Shown here piece after piece: positions 45,918 to 57,226 of a stretch of 64,000 bases of DNA (the stretch's first letter is position 1; every line of letters begins with the position of its first letter). The stretch is from contig JAZKJV010002330.1 in NCBI GenBank assembly GCA_037367405.1, positions 1 through 64,000 on the forward strand, written 5' to 3'. The notes beneath the pieces are model-generated. The model was not told the DNA's origin and made no database searches. It saw only the letters and a program-made list of their open reading frames with translations. The stretch is from Ottelia alismoides. Taxonomy: Eukaryota > Streptophyta > Magnoliopsida > Alismatales > Hydrocharitaceae. The translations under genes and the position numbers were made by a program.

Positions 45918-46606
45918 GTAATATAGATATAACCATATCCTTATTAATTTTAAATACAAATGCGGATACAAGTGTTGTTGGATATAGTAAATATGTTACC
46001 ATATCCTTCAAAATGGATATGAATATAAATGAATACGAATATAACAGATGAATAATATTAGAAATACTTTATACACTAACTTAAATACACATGCCTAGAA
46101 TAGTTTACACATAAAAAATATATTAAATATATTTACTTTGTAGAAAATATATCAACAGTGGTGAATGAAGGTATACAATTTTATTCCACAAAGTTATAAA
46201 TAAATTCACAACTATATATATAGACACACATGAAAATGAATGTGGATATTTGTGAATATTAAATTGATATATATATATATATATATATATTCATTTTAAA
46301 ATGTATAAGTATACGAATAGCAAAATCTATTTAAAATAAATACAACATCAGATTGGATATGAATATATCTATATTCATTTTCATCCATATGCTTACCTAT
46401 TATGTGCAAGAATTTCATGAATACTAGTTAAAACAACAATATGGATCGATAGTGAATGAGATTTTAAACATGTAGCTTTGGTGATGAAAAAAGAAAAACC
46501 TTCCTTAAGCATCTCGCTCTTGTCAGGACGGATGCGCATGGATGTATGCATGATGTCTAGTCTATGGGGGTTACTTCTCTGAGTCTAGACTAAAACCTGT
46601 ATTAAG
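45918..46606. repeat. Duplicated block, copy 2
   Basis: Partner of 42951-43622. It contains an added (AT)n run at about 46266-46290. It ends exactly where the GC-rich end of LTR copy F begins. Confidence 0.8.
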
Positions 46607-48771
46607 CCACGTGTCGTCATCTCAGTCGTCCGATCCAGATGATCAGATGGTAACTGTTCGTCGTCCTCCGCCGCGGGCCACCGGAGAAGGCTTTGCTCCT
46701 GCAGGCTCGCTAGAGCTTCTCCGTGCGCCACACGCTCGCCTGAAGGTCGGTGAAGATCACTGGAAGACTGGTGAGGATCTTGGAGAAGCGACGAAGCTCC
46801 AAAGTTGGTCGAAAATGAAGGTCGATGAAGCTTCGCCGGAGGAGAAAAGGTTGAAGGAGCTCCGATGCGAACTCCGGCCAATCAAGGTTCCTGCAAGGGT
46901 TAGTTATAGCTGAAGCATGTGCGAGTGAGTACGAGTGTTTAGTGAGTGAGTGAAGGTCGTGGGGAGCGACGGGAGTGGCGGCCTGCATTCTTCTTCTCCG
47001 ACGAAGTGGACAGAAGGGGGTAGGAGCATGAGGGGGGGGGGGGGAGGGGTTCTGGAGAAGAGGAGAGTGGTTGGCGTGTACGAAGGTGATGTGGCGGAGA
47101 TGGAACGATGATTGGTGGAAGGTGATAATGATCGGGGAGAACAGGAAAATTAAGAGAAATAAAAGGGAAATTCACCTCGTCGGAGCAAGGTGCTGGTGAA
47201 GGCGGGGATCTGGGCTGAGGTCCTCATCAGACCTCTGGGGTCGTCGCACGACGAGGCCGATCATACCTCGGTTCTCAGCAGTGCTCCGAAGCAGCCACGA
47301 TGTGGTCGGAAGCCACGGATCACACTGGAGGAAAACAACCATCGTTGCCTCGAGATAAGGCCCCTCCGCTGTCACCGGAGGGCCAGAGGCTAGGTCGAGG
47401 TCCCCTGAATGGTGGATGAGGGTTCATGAGGCGGGGCGAAGTATTTTAAAGGTAGAGGACGTCCAGCGATTACGTGGTGGGGGAGGGGTGTTTGAATGAG
47501 AGGAGAAGGCCGGGCAGTAATGGAGTAGGGAGGCTGGAGGTTACGCGAAGATAACAGAGGGTAGGGCTTCGTGGAGGCGACATTATGGAGCGAGGGAGGT
47601 GAATGTGACGTGCTCCAAAATAGGAAGGGCGAGACGGTGCGACGAGGCGTAACACCTGGGGAGAGAGGCAGCTGGAGGAGGACGATGAATGGGAGCCGTT
47701 GGATCTTGCGATCCAACGGCTGGGATAGAGACGTGGCTAGAGGGCTCAGATCAGATTCTTAGGATCTGATCGATCGGCTGAGGTTGAGGCGTAGATGAGC
47801 AACGGAAATTGGGAGATGGGGGGATCCTACGGTGTGAAAGGATGGGATGACGTGTAGGCTTGAAAGGCATAGGATGAGATGCGATCGAGCGGCGGAGGTT
47901 GAGGGGCGACGTGGCACGAAGTGGAGCGTTGGAGGGTATGACGATCGGGCGGTTGAGATGTTAGCGCGAGTAAGCGGCTTAGATCTGATCAAGATCAGAT
48001 CCAACGGTGAGATTTGGCAGCGGAGGTGAACGGTGCTGATTGGAAGGTGGGTTTGATCGAACGATGGAGAAGAATGAGGTGACGTGGAGTGATAGTGGCC
48101 ATAGGATGAGCACGCAATCGGATGGATGAGATTTAGGCTGTGAAGTGTGGCTGAGATCTAATCTACAAGTCTGATCTGACGGTTGGGAGTGGAAAAAGAT
48201 GAACGGCAGAGATGGAGGCGGATTGGAGTAGATCTGATGGTCAAGAGTGGTGACGGGTGGCGGAAGGAGGAGCGACCGCGTGACAGCTCCAGAGAGCGCC
48301 ACGTGACTGCTCCAGAAAATTCAGAAATATAAATATAAAGAAAAATATAAAAGAAATAGTTAGAGGCAAAATTAGAAAAAAGTCAAAACATGAAAGTTGC
48401 TTGTCTCGACGAGATCTACAAGTTTCATGTTGGACAAAAAGCCAAAAGAGTTCATTTGTACAAAAAGTATTTTTGAGGGTATTTTTAAGGGGGTAAAAAT
48501 ACCGACCTTTTGGTTTTGAGATGTTTTTGTATCTTTTAGTCTTTTTAATGATTAGTGAAGTTGTGGACAAATGGTCTACCTATTTTTTAGGAGTTTCTGA
48601 TGAGAAAGTAATTACAAAGAAAATAAAGGTAATTATAAACAATTAATTAAGGGTCAATTATTCACAATATATTACAAGATAAAAATAAAGAATTAATGGA
48701 GATTTTTATTGGATTGATTAAGTCAGGGGTTTAATAAGTGATTTTTAGCATGATGAATACGAGATTCGTCA
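46607..48771 (-). mobile_element. gypsy LTR (copy F), truncated
   Basis: On the minus strand it starts at 48771 with TGACGAATCTCG, then TATTCATCATG, and carries the CATGAAACTTGTAGATCTCG motif near 48425 and a long GC-rich leader (46610-48300). Its start abuts the integrase frame at 48777 with no polypurine tract, so it looks like a 5' LTR of another copy inserted into that pol. The AT-rich 3' part of the LTR is missing. The many open frames in 46585-48302 lie on both strands and are not genes. Confidence 0.65.
48387..48431. repeat. Hairpin in LTR F
   Basis: AACATGAAAGTTG faces CAAGTTTCATGTT with one mismatch, around CTCGACGAG. It is the counterpart of the perfect 17-bp stem hairpin in LTR B. 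Confidence 0.75.
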
Positions 48772-48777
48772 ATAGCC

Positions 48778-49025
48778 TCTACCAACGACTCACGTAATCT
48801 ACATCCAGAAGAATATACTCGAATCCCTGACTCTTAGGAAACGGGCCCATAAAGTCGATGCCCCATACGTCGAAAATTCAGAGAAGTGAATCAGCTGCAT
48901 CGGTATCATATCTCTATGTCCGCAAGGGCCCATTTTCTGTCAGTCAGTACATCTTCTTACGAATGCATGGGCATCCACAACGAGATTAGGCTACCAAAGA
49001 CCAGACTGAAGCACCTTTTGTGCTA
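48778..49025 (-). pseudogene. gypsy integrase N-terminal part, cut by LTR F
   Basis: The frame reads AQKVLQSGLW, DAHAFVRRC, QKMGPCGHRDMIPMQ and a degraded GIDFMGP block: the second half of the HHCC zinc-binding end and the first catalytic block of Tat/Athila integrase. Stops interrupt it. It ends a few bases before the start of LTR F at 48771; the rest of integrase is not in the window. Confidence 0.75.
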
Positions 49026-49650
49026 TCATCTTCCTTGAATGATGTCCTCCAGCTTCGAATTTATGACAATAAGTGAGGACACTCTGGTATTCTTTATGAA
49101 GAATACACCGACGTCAGACGGAATCCGCTCCTTCATGATAAAGGATTGGATACTTCCAATGGTAGGACTTGACTTTCGCGAGGTAAGTATCAAGTCTTTG
49201 CCTGGACCAACTTTGTGGAACTTTCTTAGCAACAAGGAAGTTCACAATGTCAGCATACCATGGCAACGAGGCAATATCAAGAATCATCTCGTCGAGAAAG
49301 GTCTCAGTGATGGGTGCATCAAACTCAGAAGTCTCGGGGAGTTCTAATCGGGAGAGGTGATTTGCCACCACATTCTTAACTCCAGGCTTATCCTTGATTT
49401 CGATGTCGAACTCCTGGAGCAGAAGGATCCATCTGGTCAGACACGACTTTGAATCCTTCTTATCCATTAGATATCAGATGGTGGTATGATCAGTGAAAAT
49501 CGTAACTTTTGAGCCTAAGATGTGGGATCTAAATTTATCTAAGGTGAATATTACAGCTAGCATTTCTTTCTCTATAACAATGTAATTCCGCTACGAGGAA
49601 TCCAAAGTCTTGCTAGAGTAGTGTATGACATAAGGCAGGTCATCCCTCCT
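49026..49650 (-). pseudogene. gypsy RNase H and linker
   Basis: A long open frame (49114-49467) reads MDKKDSKSCLTRWILLLQEF, then IEIKDKPGVKNVVANHLSRL, the end of RNase H and the conserved linker before integrase. The YTVTEKE-type block just upstream (about 49560-49620) is in another frame. Decayed but recent enough to be readable. Confidence 0.85.
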
Positions 49651-50560
49651 CTATCCCAACACAGCCCCAATGGCAAAATCAGAGGCATCCTTCATGATCT
49701 CGAATGGGAGAGACCAATCGCGTGGCTGAAGGACAGGAGCCTCTACAACTATATTCTTGAGAGTGTCAAATGCTGAAAGATACTTATCATCGACAATAAA
49801 CTCAGTGTCTTTCACAAGAAGATCAGATAACAGTCGGATAATTTTGCTGAAGTCCTGAATGAACCGTTGATAGAAACCGACATGCCCCAGAAAAGACCGT
49901 AACTGCTTCAAGTTGAACGATGGATTGAGCTTCGTGATGATGTCCACCTTGGCTGGATCGACCTCCATGCCCCTCTTGGAGATGATGTGACCAAGGACCG
50001 TCCCCTGAGTCATCATGAAATGAATCTTCTCCCAAGAAAAAATGAGGTTTACCTCATTGCACTTCTGAAGCACTCGGCCTAGGCTAGAAAGATAGGAGTC
50101 AAAATCATCATTGTAGATCGAAAAATTGTCCATGAAGACCTCTAAAAAGTCGCCTACCATATCCGTGAAAATGAGAGCATGCACCTCTGAAATGTAGACG
50201 GAGCATTGCATAATCCAAAGGGCATTCTTCAGAAAACATATATTCCGAACGGACAAGTAAATGCCGTCTTTTCTTGGTCTTCAGGTACGATGGCCACCTG
50301 GTTATATCCCGAGTACCCATCAAGAAAGAAATAATGGCTCTTCCCAGCTAACCTCTCAATAATCTGATCGATAAATGGTAGCAGGAAGTGATCCTTCTTG
50401 GTCGCCTGATTCAAGCGTCTGTAGTCCATATAGACGTGTCAAGAAGTCGGTACTCGGATCGTGATCTCCTCTCCGTCCTCATTGATCACTGTAGTATACA
50501 TGTCTTCTTGGGCACTGCATGTAAATGACTAACCCATTTTGAGTTGGAGATGAGATAAAT
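49651..50560 (-). pseudogene. gypsy reverse transcriptase
   Basis: Frames 50229-50429 and 49651-50256 contain MDYRRLNQATKKDHFLLPFI, RLAGKSHYFFLDGYSGYNQV, EDQEKTAFTCPFGIY, then EVFMDNFSIYNDDFDSYLSS, LGHIISKRGMEVDPAKVDII and the RNase H start SLPFEIMKDASDFAIGAVLG. The catalytic pair reads MDN instead of MDD, so the second Asp is lost. One frameshift separates the two frames near 50230. Tat/Athila type, same family as 16262-17010. Confidence 0.9.
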
Positions 50561-51125
50561 AAAATAGGCGCTCCACCACTTGAATATTTCCTTCATAAAT
50601 GCCTCTCGATGATTCGGGTTCAGCATGCGCTAAAACTCACGAGATTGCTTGGCATCATCCTCGAGAAAGATGTGGTAGGAGCATAGAGTTTGACTAATCC
50701 CATGGAGATCCACTACTGACCACCCGATTACCTTGCGATTCTTCTCAAGAATCTCCATCAAACGAGATTCTTAATCTTCGGTCAGATTAGAAAAGATGAT
50801 GACCGGAAATATTTTACATTCGCCATCAAAGAATTAGTATTTCATTGACTGAGGTAACGATTTAAGCTCAGGGGGAGAAGGAACATGAATAGAGGGTTTG
50901 ACTAGGGCCTGAGTATAGGCTACTAGATATATATGCGAAAGCTCAGTCTGTTCTGACTTCGAAAGATCTGGAGACTGCTTTTTCTGATTGCTGACTCTGT
51001 TGTACTGGCTCGGTCTACAGGCTGGTTATAGGCTCTTTTGAAATTAGACGCGGAACATACTCATCAAAACTCTAAAAATCAAAGTCCACGTCTATAGCGA
51101 AGGGATCAAAATTTGAACAACAAGA
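50561..51125 (-). pseudogene. pol region between protease and RT, decayed
   Basis: Minus-strand sequence with scattered matches to the N-terminal RT/linker region but many stops. Contains no independent gene. Confidence 0.5.
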
Positions 51126-51551
51126 TCAAAAATCAGAATGATCATCATCAGACTCGTCGTCCTCAGCATGTGATTGTGTTTTCTTCAAGATTGTGCTATC
51201 AAATCTGTCTTCATCTAATATCTGCAATTCAGACTCTCCTAAAGGCGTGATGAAAGAATGTATGCTCAGTTCGGTCCAAATAGCTTCATCGTCTGTTTGG
51301 ACGAAGTCACAGTCTTGATGACTATCGGGTTCGTCATCAGATGCTCTTGACTGTTTTGATTTGGCTAGGAGGTCTTGGATTGTCTCTATATGTATACTCT
51401 CACTTTGGACGTAAAAATATACCTTCCCTGTACCATAATCGGAAACGGCCTTTACTGTGGCCAGAAAAGGTCGTCCTAATATGATCGGAGTATCGGTCAC
51501 ACATTTAGGGACTATCATGCCTAACACGACGAAGTCTACAGGGAATTTCAA
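51126..51551 (-). pseudogene. gypsy protease C-terminal part and linker
   Basis: A 141-codon frame begins FPVDFVVLGMIV and has DTPIILGRPFLATVKA, the end of the retropepsin fold of this clade, followed by an acidic linker (SHAEDDESDDDHSDF). The catalytic D-S/T-G and all of gag are missing; LTR G sequence begins within 10 bp. The plus-strand element lacks the same part. Confidence 0.8.
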
Positions 51552-51559
51552 ACCTTGAA

Positions 51560-52655
51560 TGGTGATGATAAAGGCTTTGATTATAAATATATAATATCTT
51601 AAATTAAATAAATGAATAATGTTGTAAATAATTTAATAATCAATTAATTTGTAATTTTTAATAAATTAGATAATATTATTAATAAATTAAATAAATAAAC
51701 AAAATAGATAATAGATAGAGGTATATTGTACAATTATGTTAATATGGATCGAAAACCGCGTTTTTCGTATTAACTCTAATTTTAGCGAAATTAGTGTCAA
51801 TTTATAGATAATTGAATAATATGAATTTTAGAACTGAGTTTGCCTAATTCGGAGCTCATACAACTGAATTATGATGTCCGAAAAATTTAGGTAGCGGTTT
51901 CGAGGCTTCGAATTTTCTTGGTATTTTGGCGTGCTTATATTTTTATATTTTTCTATACATTTTAGAAGATTTTAGGAAAAGAAATTAAGTTAATCAAGTT
52001 TACGGTTATTTAATTAAAAATCTGAGAAGTTTCTACATATAGTGTATATATACAACGGGTACAAAACGCCAAAACTCACCGGTTTTATTCGAATATTTTT
52101 TTTGATATTTTTAATAAATAGTATTAAGTATAAACAAAGTTTAAAAGTAAGTTTGGTCTGTTTGGAGTTTTCTATAAATAGTTATGAACCTTAGAAGTCA
52201 GCCTTTACGACTTTTATGGTTCATTGATGTATATGAACAACTTTTACAAAATAAGTAATTTGATTTGGAATTGATTTGGTGATAAATAAAATAGGTGAAA
52301 TATTAACAATGTGATAAATGGATAAATTATATATTGGTATTTGTTTTCTTAATATTTTTATACGTTAAGATCCTTATCTCCCACTACTTATTTATTTTGT
52401 CGACCTGGTCAATACTAAATAAATAATATAAAATAAAGGATCAATCTGTATATATTTCATATTTACAACATTCTTTTTCTTTTATTTTTCTTTTTATCTT
52501 TATTCTTTTATTTTGGTAAAATAAGTGTTAATTATATAATATTAATATTTGTGATTAGAATGATAATTAATTGGAATTAGTGATTATTTACATGCATTTT
52601 ACCAAAGATTTTAACCAAAATGAAAGAATAAAGGCGATGAATCACGGATTCATCA
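51560..52655 (-). mobile_element. gypsy LTR (copy G), first 1.1 kb only
   Basis: On the minus strand it starts TGATGAATC-CGT-GATTCATCG at 52655, followed by the purine tract AGAATAAAGATAAAAAGAAA and GGTCGACAAAATAAATAAGT. Around 51560 it is joined to the protease frame, so about 2.4 kb of LTR, the primer site and gag are gone. Confidence 0.75.
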
Positions 52656-53575
52656 AAACTTCAAAAAAAAAAAATAAATTGTTGCATGAGAGCATATATT
52701 AAGCTAAGGTGGTATTAAATGCATATTCTGCCTACTAATCGTGATGGAGGATGGCTTAGAGATCGATGCTCCACAGTCGGACAAATCGACCTCGCCCCTA
52801 CTAGTTTTCAAAAGTGATTTTAGCTGTAGAAGGAAAATTTTTCCAAGGATTTTAATTATAGAAGGATTTTTAGTTGTAGAATCTCTCTAGTACACTCCTT
52901 CCAACGTACTGCTACAGTACTCTAAATAGAAAAAATCCCAGAACAATCATCTACACGCTATCTCTTTAGAGTCCACTTGAGAACGATCGTCTTCACCAGC
53001 TCACCCTAAGCCCATCCTGAGCTGTCCTCCAAACCCTAGACCTTATCCCACAGGGAGGACGGGGACGACAAGTGTACGACACCGCATGCAAATTGCACAT
53101 GCAGTATGCATTCAGATGTTTTTACAGCAAGTTGGCACCAATCATCAGAACGGGAGCAGTGACCACACAACAGGCAGATAGAAATCTATGGTCTTCATGT
53201 GTAGCTGCACTGTGGAACAGGCAGCACAAAACCGTGTGCAGAAGCTTCCCACATTGTGAGCTGATCAGGTCTGCAGAAAAGAGGCATTTGTAGCCAGTCA
53301 TGACAGAGAGATATCCCACTACTGGATATATAAGGGATATGCACATATTGGAAATCTGTATTCTGAGGAGTATAATCTATGTATATGCTAACACAACACG
53401 ATATTCAATGATTCGCAAGTGATATCTACAGATTCCAACACATGCTGTATGAACATCTGCTTGGGAGTGCCTATTCTATCACTTATTGCAATAAGAGGAT
53501 ATTTTGTTATTGAACTACTGATATCAATTGTTGACGCTATGCACTCGTACTTATTATAAGATTTCCAACTACTTA
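52656..53575. other. No recognised feature
   Basis: Intergenic. An open frame at 53072-53293 has no known motif, and a similar-sized frame runs on the opposite strand. Left unassigned. Confidence 0.45.
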
Positions 53576-53982
53576 CACTACAAGAAAATTGACATATGGC
53601 GAAGAATAATTTGAATATCCATTGGCATGTCTTCAAAATTTATAACAGTGAGTATTACTCGTTGCAAAATTAGTTTTTATTCTTGCGATTAGCAACGAAT
53701 GTCATATTTTCTGCCAAAGGTTCATATAACAATGATTTATCTGTTGGCTTATTTGTTAAAATTTGAGCAAATTGTTCTTAAATTTAACAACAGTTAGAAG
53801 AAAACGTCAACGGACAACTATTTTTGTATGATTCGTTGCTAGGAATATAACAACAGATACAATATCCATTACGAATTCAAAGAAACAAGTAATGAAAAAG
53901 TATCCATGATATATATTTAACTACGAATGATGTGATAAGAAATATTGAATTATTCATTGCCTTAGATCAATTTTGCTGTAGT
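53576..53982. mobile_element. CACTA-type MITE
   Basis: The left end CACTACAAGAAAATTGACAT and the right end ...GATCAATTTTGCTGTAGT pair as inverted repeats. TTA flanks both sides (53573-53575 and 53983-53985) if the last G is taken as lost. Non-coding, 407 bp. A diverged sister lies at 39890-40289. Confidence 0.75.
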
Positions 53983-54274
53983 TTAGTATTGATTGTGTCT
54001 TACATAATACTTGATTATGTCATTAAAAAACAAATAGATGGACTTTTACAACTTGATTACCCTCCCTCAGCTAGGCCCTAGCCTTTCCTTCTCCTCGATT
54101 TATGATTCTCGTTCAGAGGTAATCGCGTTCAGAGGATTGTAAGCCTCACTATCCTTTAACCTGTACTACAATTAGGTCAGACGATTTTTAGAATCTTTGA
54201 AACATATCAGTTGACTGTTGAAGGATTTTTTCATTGTACGGGTATTTGATTAAATCGGAATGAATGTGGAAAGT

Positions 54275-54430
54275 GGATCCTATGTTGTTACACATGTGTT
54301 GTAATGCAGAAGGATCGCCCGCCGGGGAACCAATGATGCTTATGAGCGATGGACTATGATTAGTGCGTATTCCCATCCCCATCGGGCAGTTCTTCTGCAT
54401 TACAACACATGTTGTAACAACATAATATCC
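54275..54430. mobile_element. Small foldback MITE
   Basis: GGATCCTATGTTGTTACA at the left faces TGTAACAACATAATATCC at the right; the arms continue with TGTTGTAATGCAGAAG and CTTCTGCATTACAACA. It is 156 bp and almost wholly hairpin. The GGATCC end recalls the elements at 32055 and 42217. Target duplication not found. Confidence 0.7.
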
Positions 54431-55098
54431 GCTCCTGAAAACTTGTGTGTAAATGGCATGTATCACGACTCCTAGTTTTGGTTGACATTTTCATTTAGAA
54501 TTTTGGAAAAATGTCTCTCTAGAATTATTTATGTTTCTTGTATTTCCATTATATAGATCTTCGAGAAATATAATATCCTCCTTCTCCATATCTATATTTA
54601 TTTCTCTTCTACAATAGAATGATTTTTTTCTATACATAAAATCTTGATCTTGTGATGCTGTTTCTTTGGTTTGTTTCCTCACCCAAAAATCGCCACAACT
54701 AATATCGTTATGATCACAAATACTTTTTCTTGTAGTGTGTCTTGGAAAAATAAGGAGAATGCACGATTTTGGATGTGATCATTGGCCCATTTATAATGTA
54801 ACTAATAGCTAGGAATAAGTTTCATATATCACATGAAAAACAAATCTTAAGACACATTAATCATGAGAGAAACAGCTTTTTATGATGGTTTCTTTAAACT
54901 ATACTTACTATTAGCAAGGGCACAGATTTCAAGGTTCGATAACAAATGAAGAGGCCAATAATTGGTTCACATAGAATGAGGTCTTTTCATATCGAAAGCA
55001 ACCAATAATTGGAAGTCCTTTAAACACATATTAATCAATGGAAACTCTTGGGACACTACTTCCTATAGATGGGTCCCCTAAACCATTATATCTGCCCA

Positions 55099-55106
55099 TA
55101 TATTAA
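55099..55106 (+). promoter_or_regulatory. Candidate TATA box of the SOFL gene
   Basis: TATATTAA 66-73 bp before the ATG at 55172. The spacing fits a leader of about 40 bases. Confidence 0.45.
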
Positions 55107-55171
55107 GGGAACAATCCTAGGCAATCTTCCCTTACCCACATATTCCTTCTCACCCATCTAACATACATCCC

Positions 55172-55447
55172 ATGGAGTCCTCCGTAACCTACGAGGTCGA
55201 GATTGACGAAGAAGACCTAGGCGACATCGAATCTAGTTGGACAATGTATCTTGATTCTTCATTCGCTCATGATGACATATGTGATGAAGACGAAGAATAT
55301 TGTGATGATAGCACCTCGATGGTCTCAGATGCTTCTTCTCGACCTCACGGACAGCTACTAGTGCATGTGGAAGATGAGGAAGTCGATGAAGACCGTGCGG
55401 TTGAAGAATTCTTCTCTGATGAAGATGTAGGAGTAGAGAACCTATGA
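55172..55447 (+). CDS. SOB FIVE-LIKE (SOFL) protein, short
   Basis: 91 residues, very acidic. Two blocks match the plant SOFL family: SSWTMYLDSS (residues 21-30; SOFL-A, usually SGWTxYL) and SMVSDASSRPHG (about 49-60; SOFL-B, usually SMxSDASSGP). Arabidopsis SOB5 and SOFL proteins affect cytokinin levels; their biochemical role is unknown. The ATG opens MESSVTYEVE, a typical start for the family. The frame ends at 55445-55447. Frame 1, open from 55423 to 55563, carries on with LAMKKQVVDEGHHRWQFKGK and ALHDTKCSS, which looks like the basic tail that family members have, so a one-base shift near 55425-55445 may have shortened this copy; an intron this short is unlikely. In SOFL-B the usual Gly is Arg. 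Confidence 0.75.
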   Translation: MESSVTYEVEIDEEDLGDIESSWTMYLDSSFAHDDICDEDEEYCDDSTSMVSDASSRPHGQLLVHVEDEEVDEDRAVEEFFSDEDVGVENL

Positions 55448-55563
55448 ACACTATGATGCTAGAACTTGCTATGAAAAAGCAAGTGGTTGATGAAGGGCAT
55501 CATAGGTGGCAATTCAAGGGTAAGGCATTGCATGATACAAAATGTTCTTCTAATATTGTATAG
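55448..55563 (+). pseudogene. Possible frameshifted C-terminal tail of the SOFL gene
   Basis: This second frame overlaps the SOFL stop and ends at TAG 55561-55563. It encodes a basic peptide with MKKQVVDEGHHRW and KALHDTKCSS. SOFL proteins usually end with a Lys/Arg-rich segment and a short D/T/S-rich tail. The link is inference; it may be untranslated. Confidence 0.4.
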
Positions 55564-57226
55564 GGTGTGGAGTATTAACCAGTTGGAAAAGCAAAGTGAT
55601 TGTAAATGTTATTCTATAGTTTGTAGTGATTATTTGAATATAGTGTATTTCCTTGAATGATAGTGTGTTTTTATAAGATGTACATGTGTGTATATGTACA
55701 CAAAAAACACATACATGCATATATACATACACGACATATATAAAATGAAAGACATACACACATGTTTAGATCCTCTAATAATATTTTTTCAAGAATGAGT
55801 AACAAAGCTTCGTTTTGTTTTCCTAGTATAAGTAATTGTCGAGTAAAATAAAGGAGATCAAGAGATATATTTATCCTTCAGCTTAAATAAGTGAACAAAA
55901 TTCTAGCATCGACGGCTAAGTGGGTTCCGTGAGAAACGAGATGCCAAGCTTTTCATTATTATAAAAAAAACATGATCTTAGCTCTTTAAATCATGTTCTG
56001 ACTAGGTTTTTGTCCCATCACCAATCAGGGCACGATGGATAGATGTATAAAAGAGTTTGCTCAAGCGAGTGACTAGAGTAAGGCAAAAAGTCAGAGTACT
56101 TGATTAAGTAGTTCTATATCATTAATCTAGTAGATGGAAGGATTTTTTGAAATGGAAGAAAGAGAGTGCCACAATCCTTGCCTTGGTTGGGATAGTTTAG
56201 TTTATATAATCAATGATTTTTAAATAGAGGATGGAAAAGCAATATAATATGAAAATTAGATAAGGTTGTTGACCATCCAATCTTTACCACACTGCAGACA
56301 TGACCAAATCATGACATCTGGACGAGACCTTGCAATGCATACATACACACATATGTATGATAGGGCGAAATTAGGAATTTTATTAAGGAGGGGACACAAT
56401 GTACAAAAATATATTCATAATATTATATATTTGAGATAGTACCAATATTTCTTATAATTATATGCATGTTGTATTTAATATTTCTGATAAAATCATTATT
56501 GTACCTTTTTCTAATTGCATAGATCAAAGAATATGTGGATGGTTATCAATTATAGAATATATGATATATAAAATACTTTTGAAATATGAACTTTAAATAA
56601 ATTATTATTTGCATAACATATTCTCAATAGGAATTTTGTACAATGATCGGCAGCTCATGTGAAATTCCTAATGTACATTACATGTACCCTTTCGATATGA
56701 ATAATGTAAGAATCACTACTTCAAAGTGCAGACAGGCAACAAAGAAAATAAATACTTTAGAATTTATATTATAAAAACAGGGAAAAAATAATTACAATAG
56801 TAGTTGTATTGTAGTCCCTAGAGCACATTATAATTGCATTCCATATTTACAACTACTTGTGGTTGCAATGGATATAGTTGCATGTAAGTTGCCGCATTTC
56901 CACATGTGATCATATTATGATCCTTTTATTGTCACATTATATCACCATTCAACAAAATTTTTGTGGCATATATATGCGACCAAAAAGGTCCTTTGTAGCC
57001 GCATATATATTTAACAGGAAAAAATTAGCAGCAACACTTGTTAACATGTGATATTTCTGCAGTTGCTGCTTTTTTTTTTAAAAAAAGATCAAGTTCATAC
57101 ATCATAATCTCAAGCAAAACATAGCAAGGTTTTACAGAGAGAAGATAACTAGCTTGTCATCAACTAGTCCACCCAAAGAGCCGACTTTGAAAACAACCAA
57201 CCCTAAAACCACTACAGTGACGTAAT
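55564..57226. other. No recognised gene; low-complexity tracts
   Basis: AT-rich, with a CA/TA-rich microsatellite-like run (about 55680-55765) and a small palindromic region near 56970-57010 (GCATATATATGCG). Nothing supports a gene. Confidence 0.45.

Noticed and set aside
46585..48302. Many open frames of 60-108 codons on both strands
   Set aside because: They overlap in all frames in a GC-rich part of LTR F, so composition explains them. No motif was seen.
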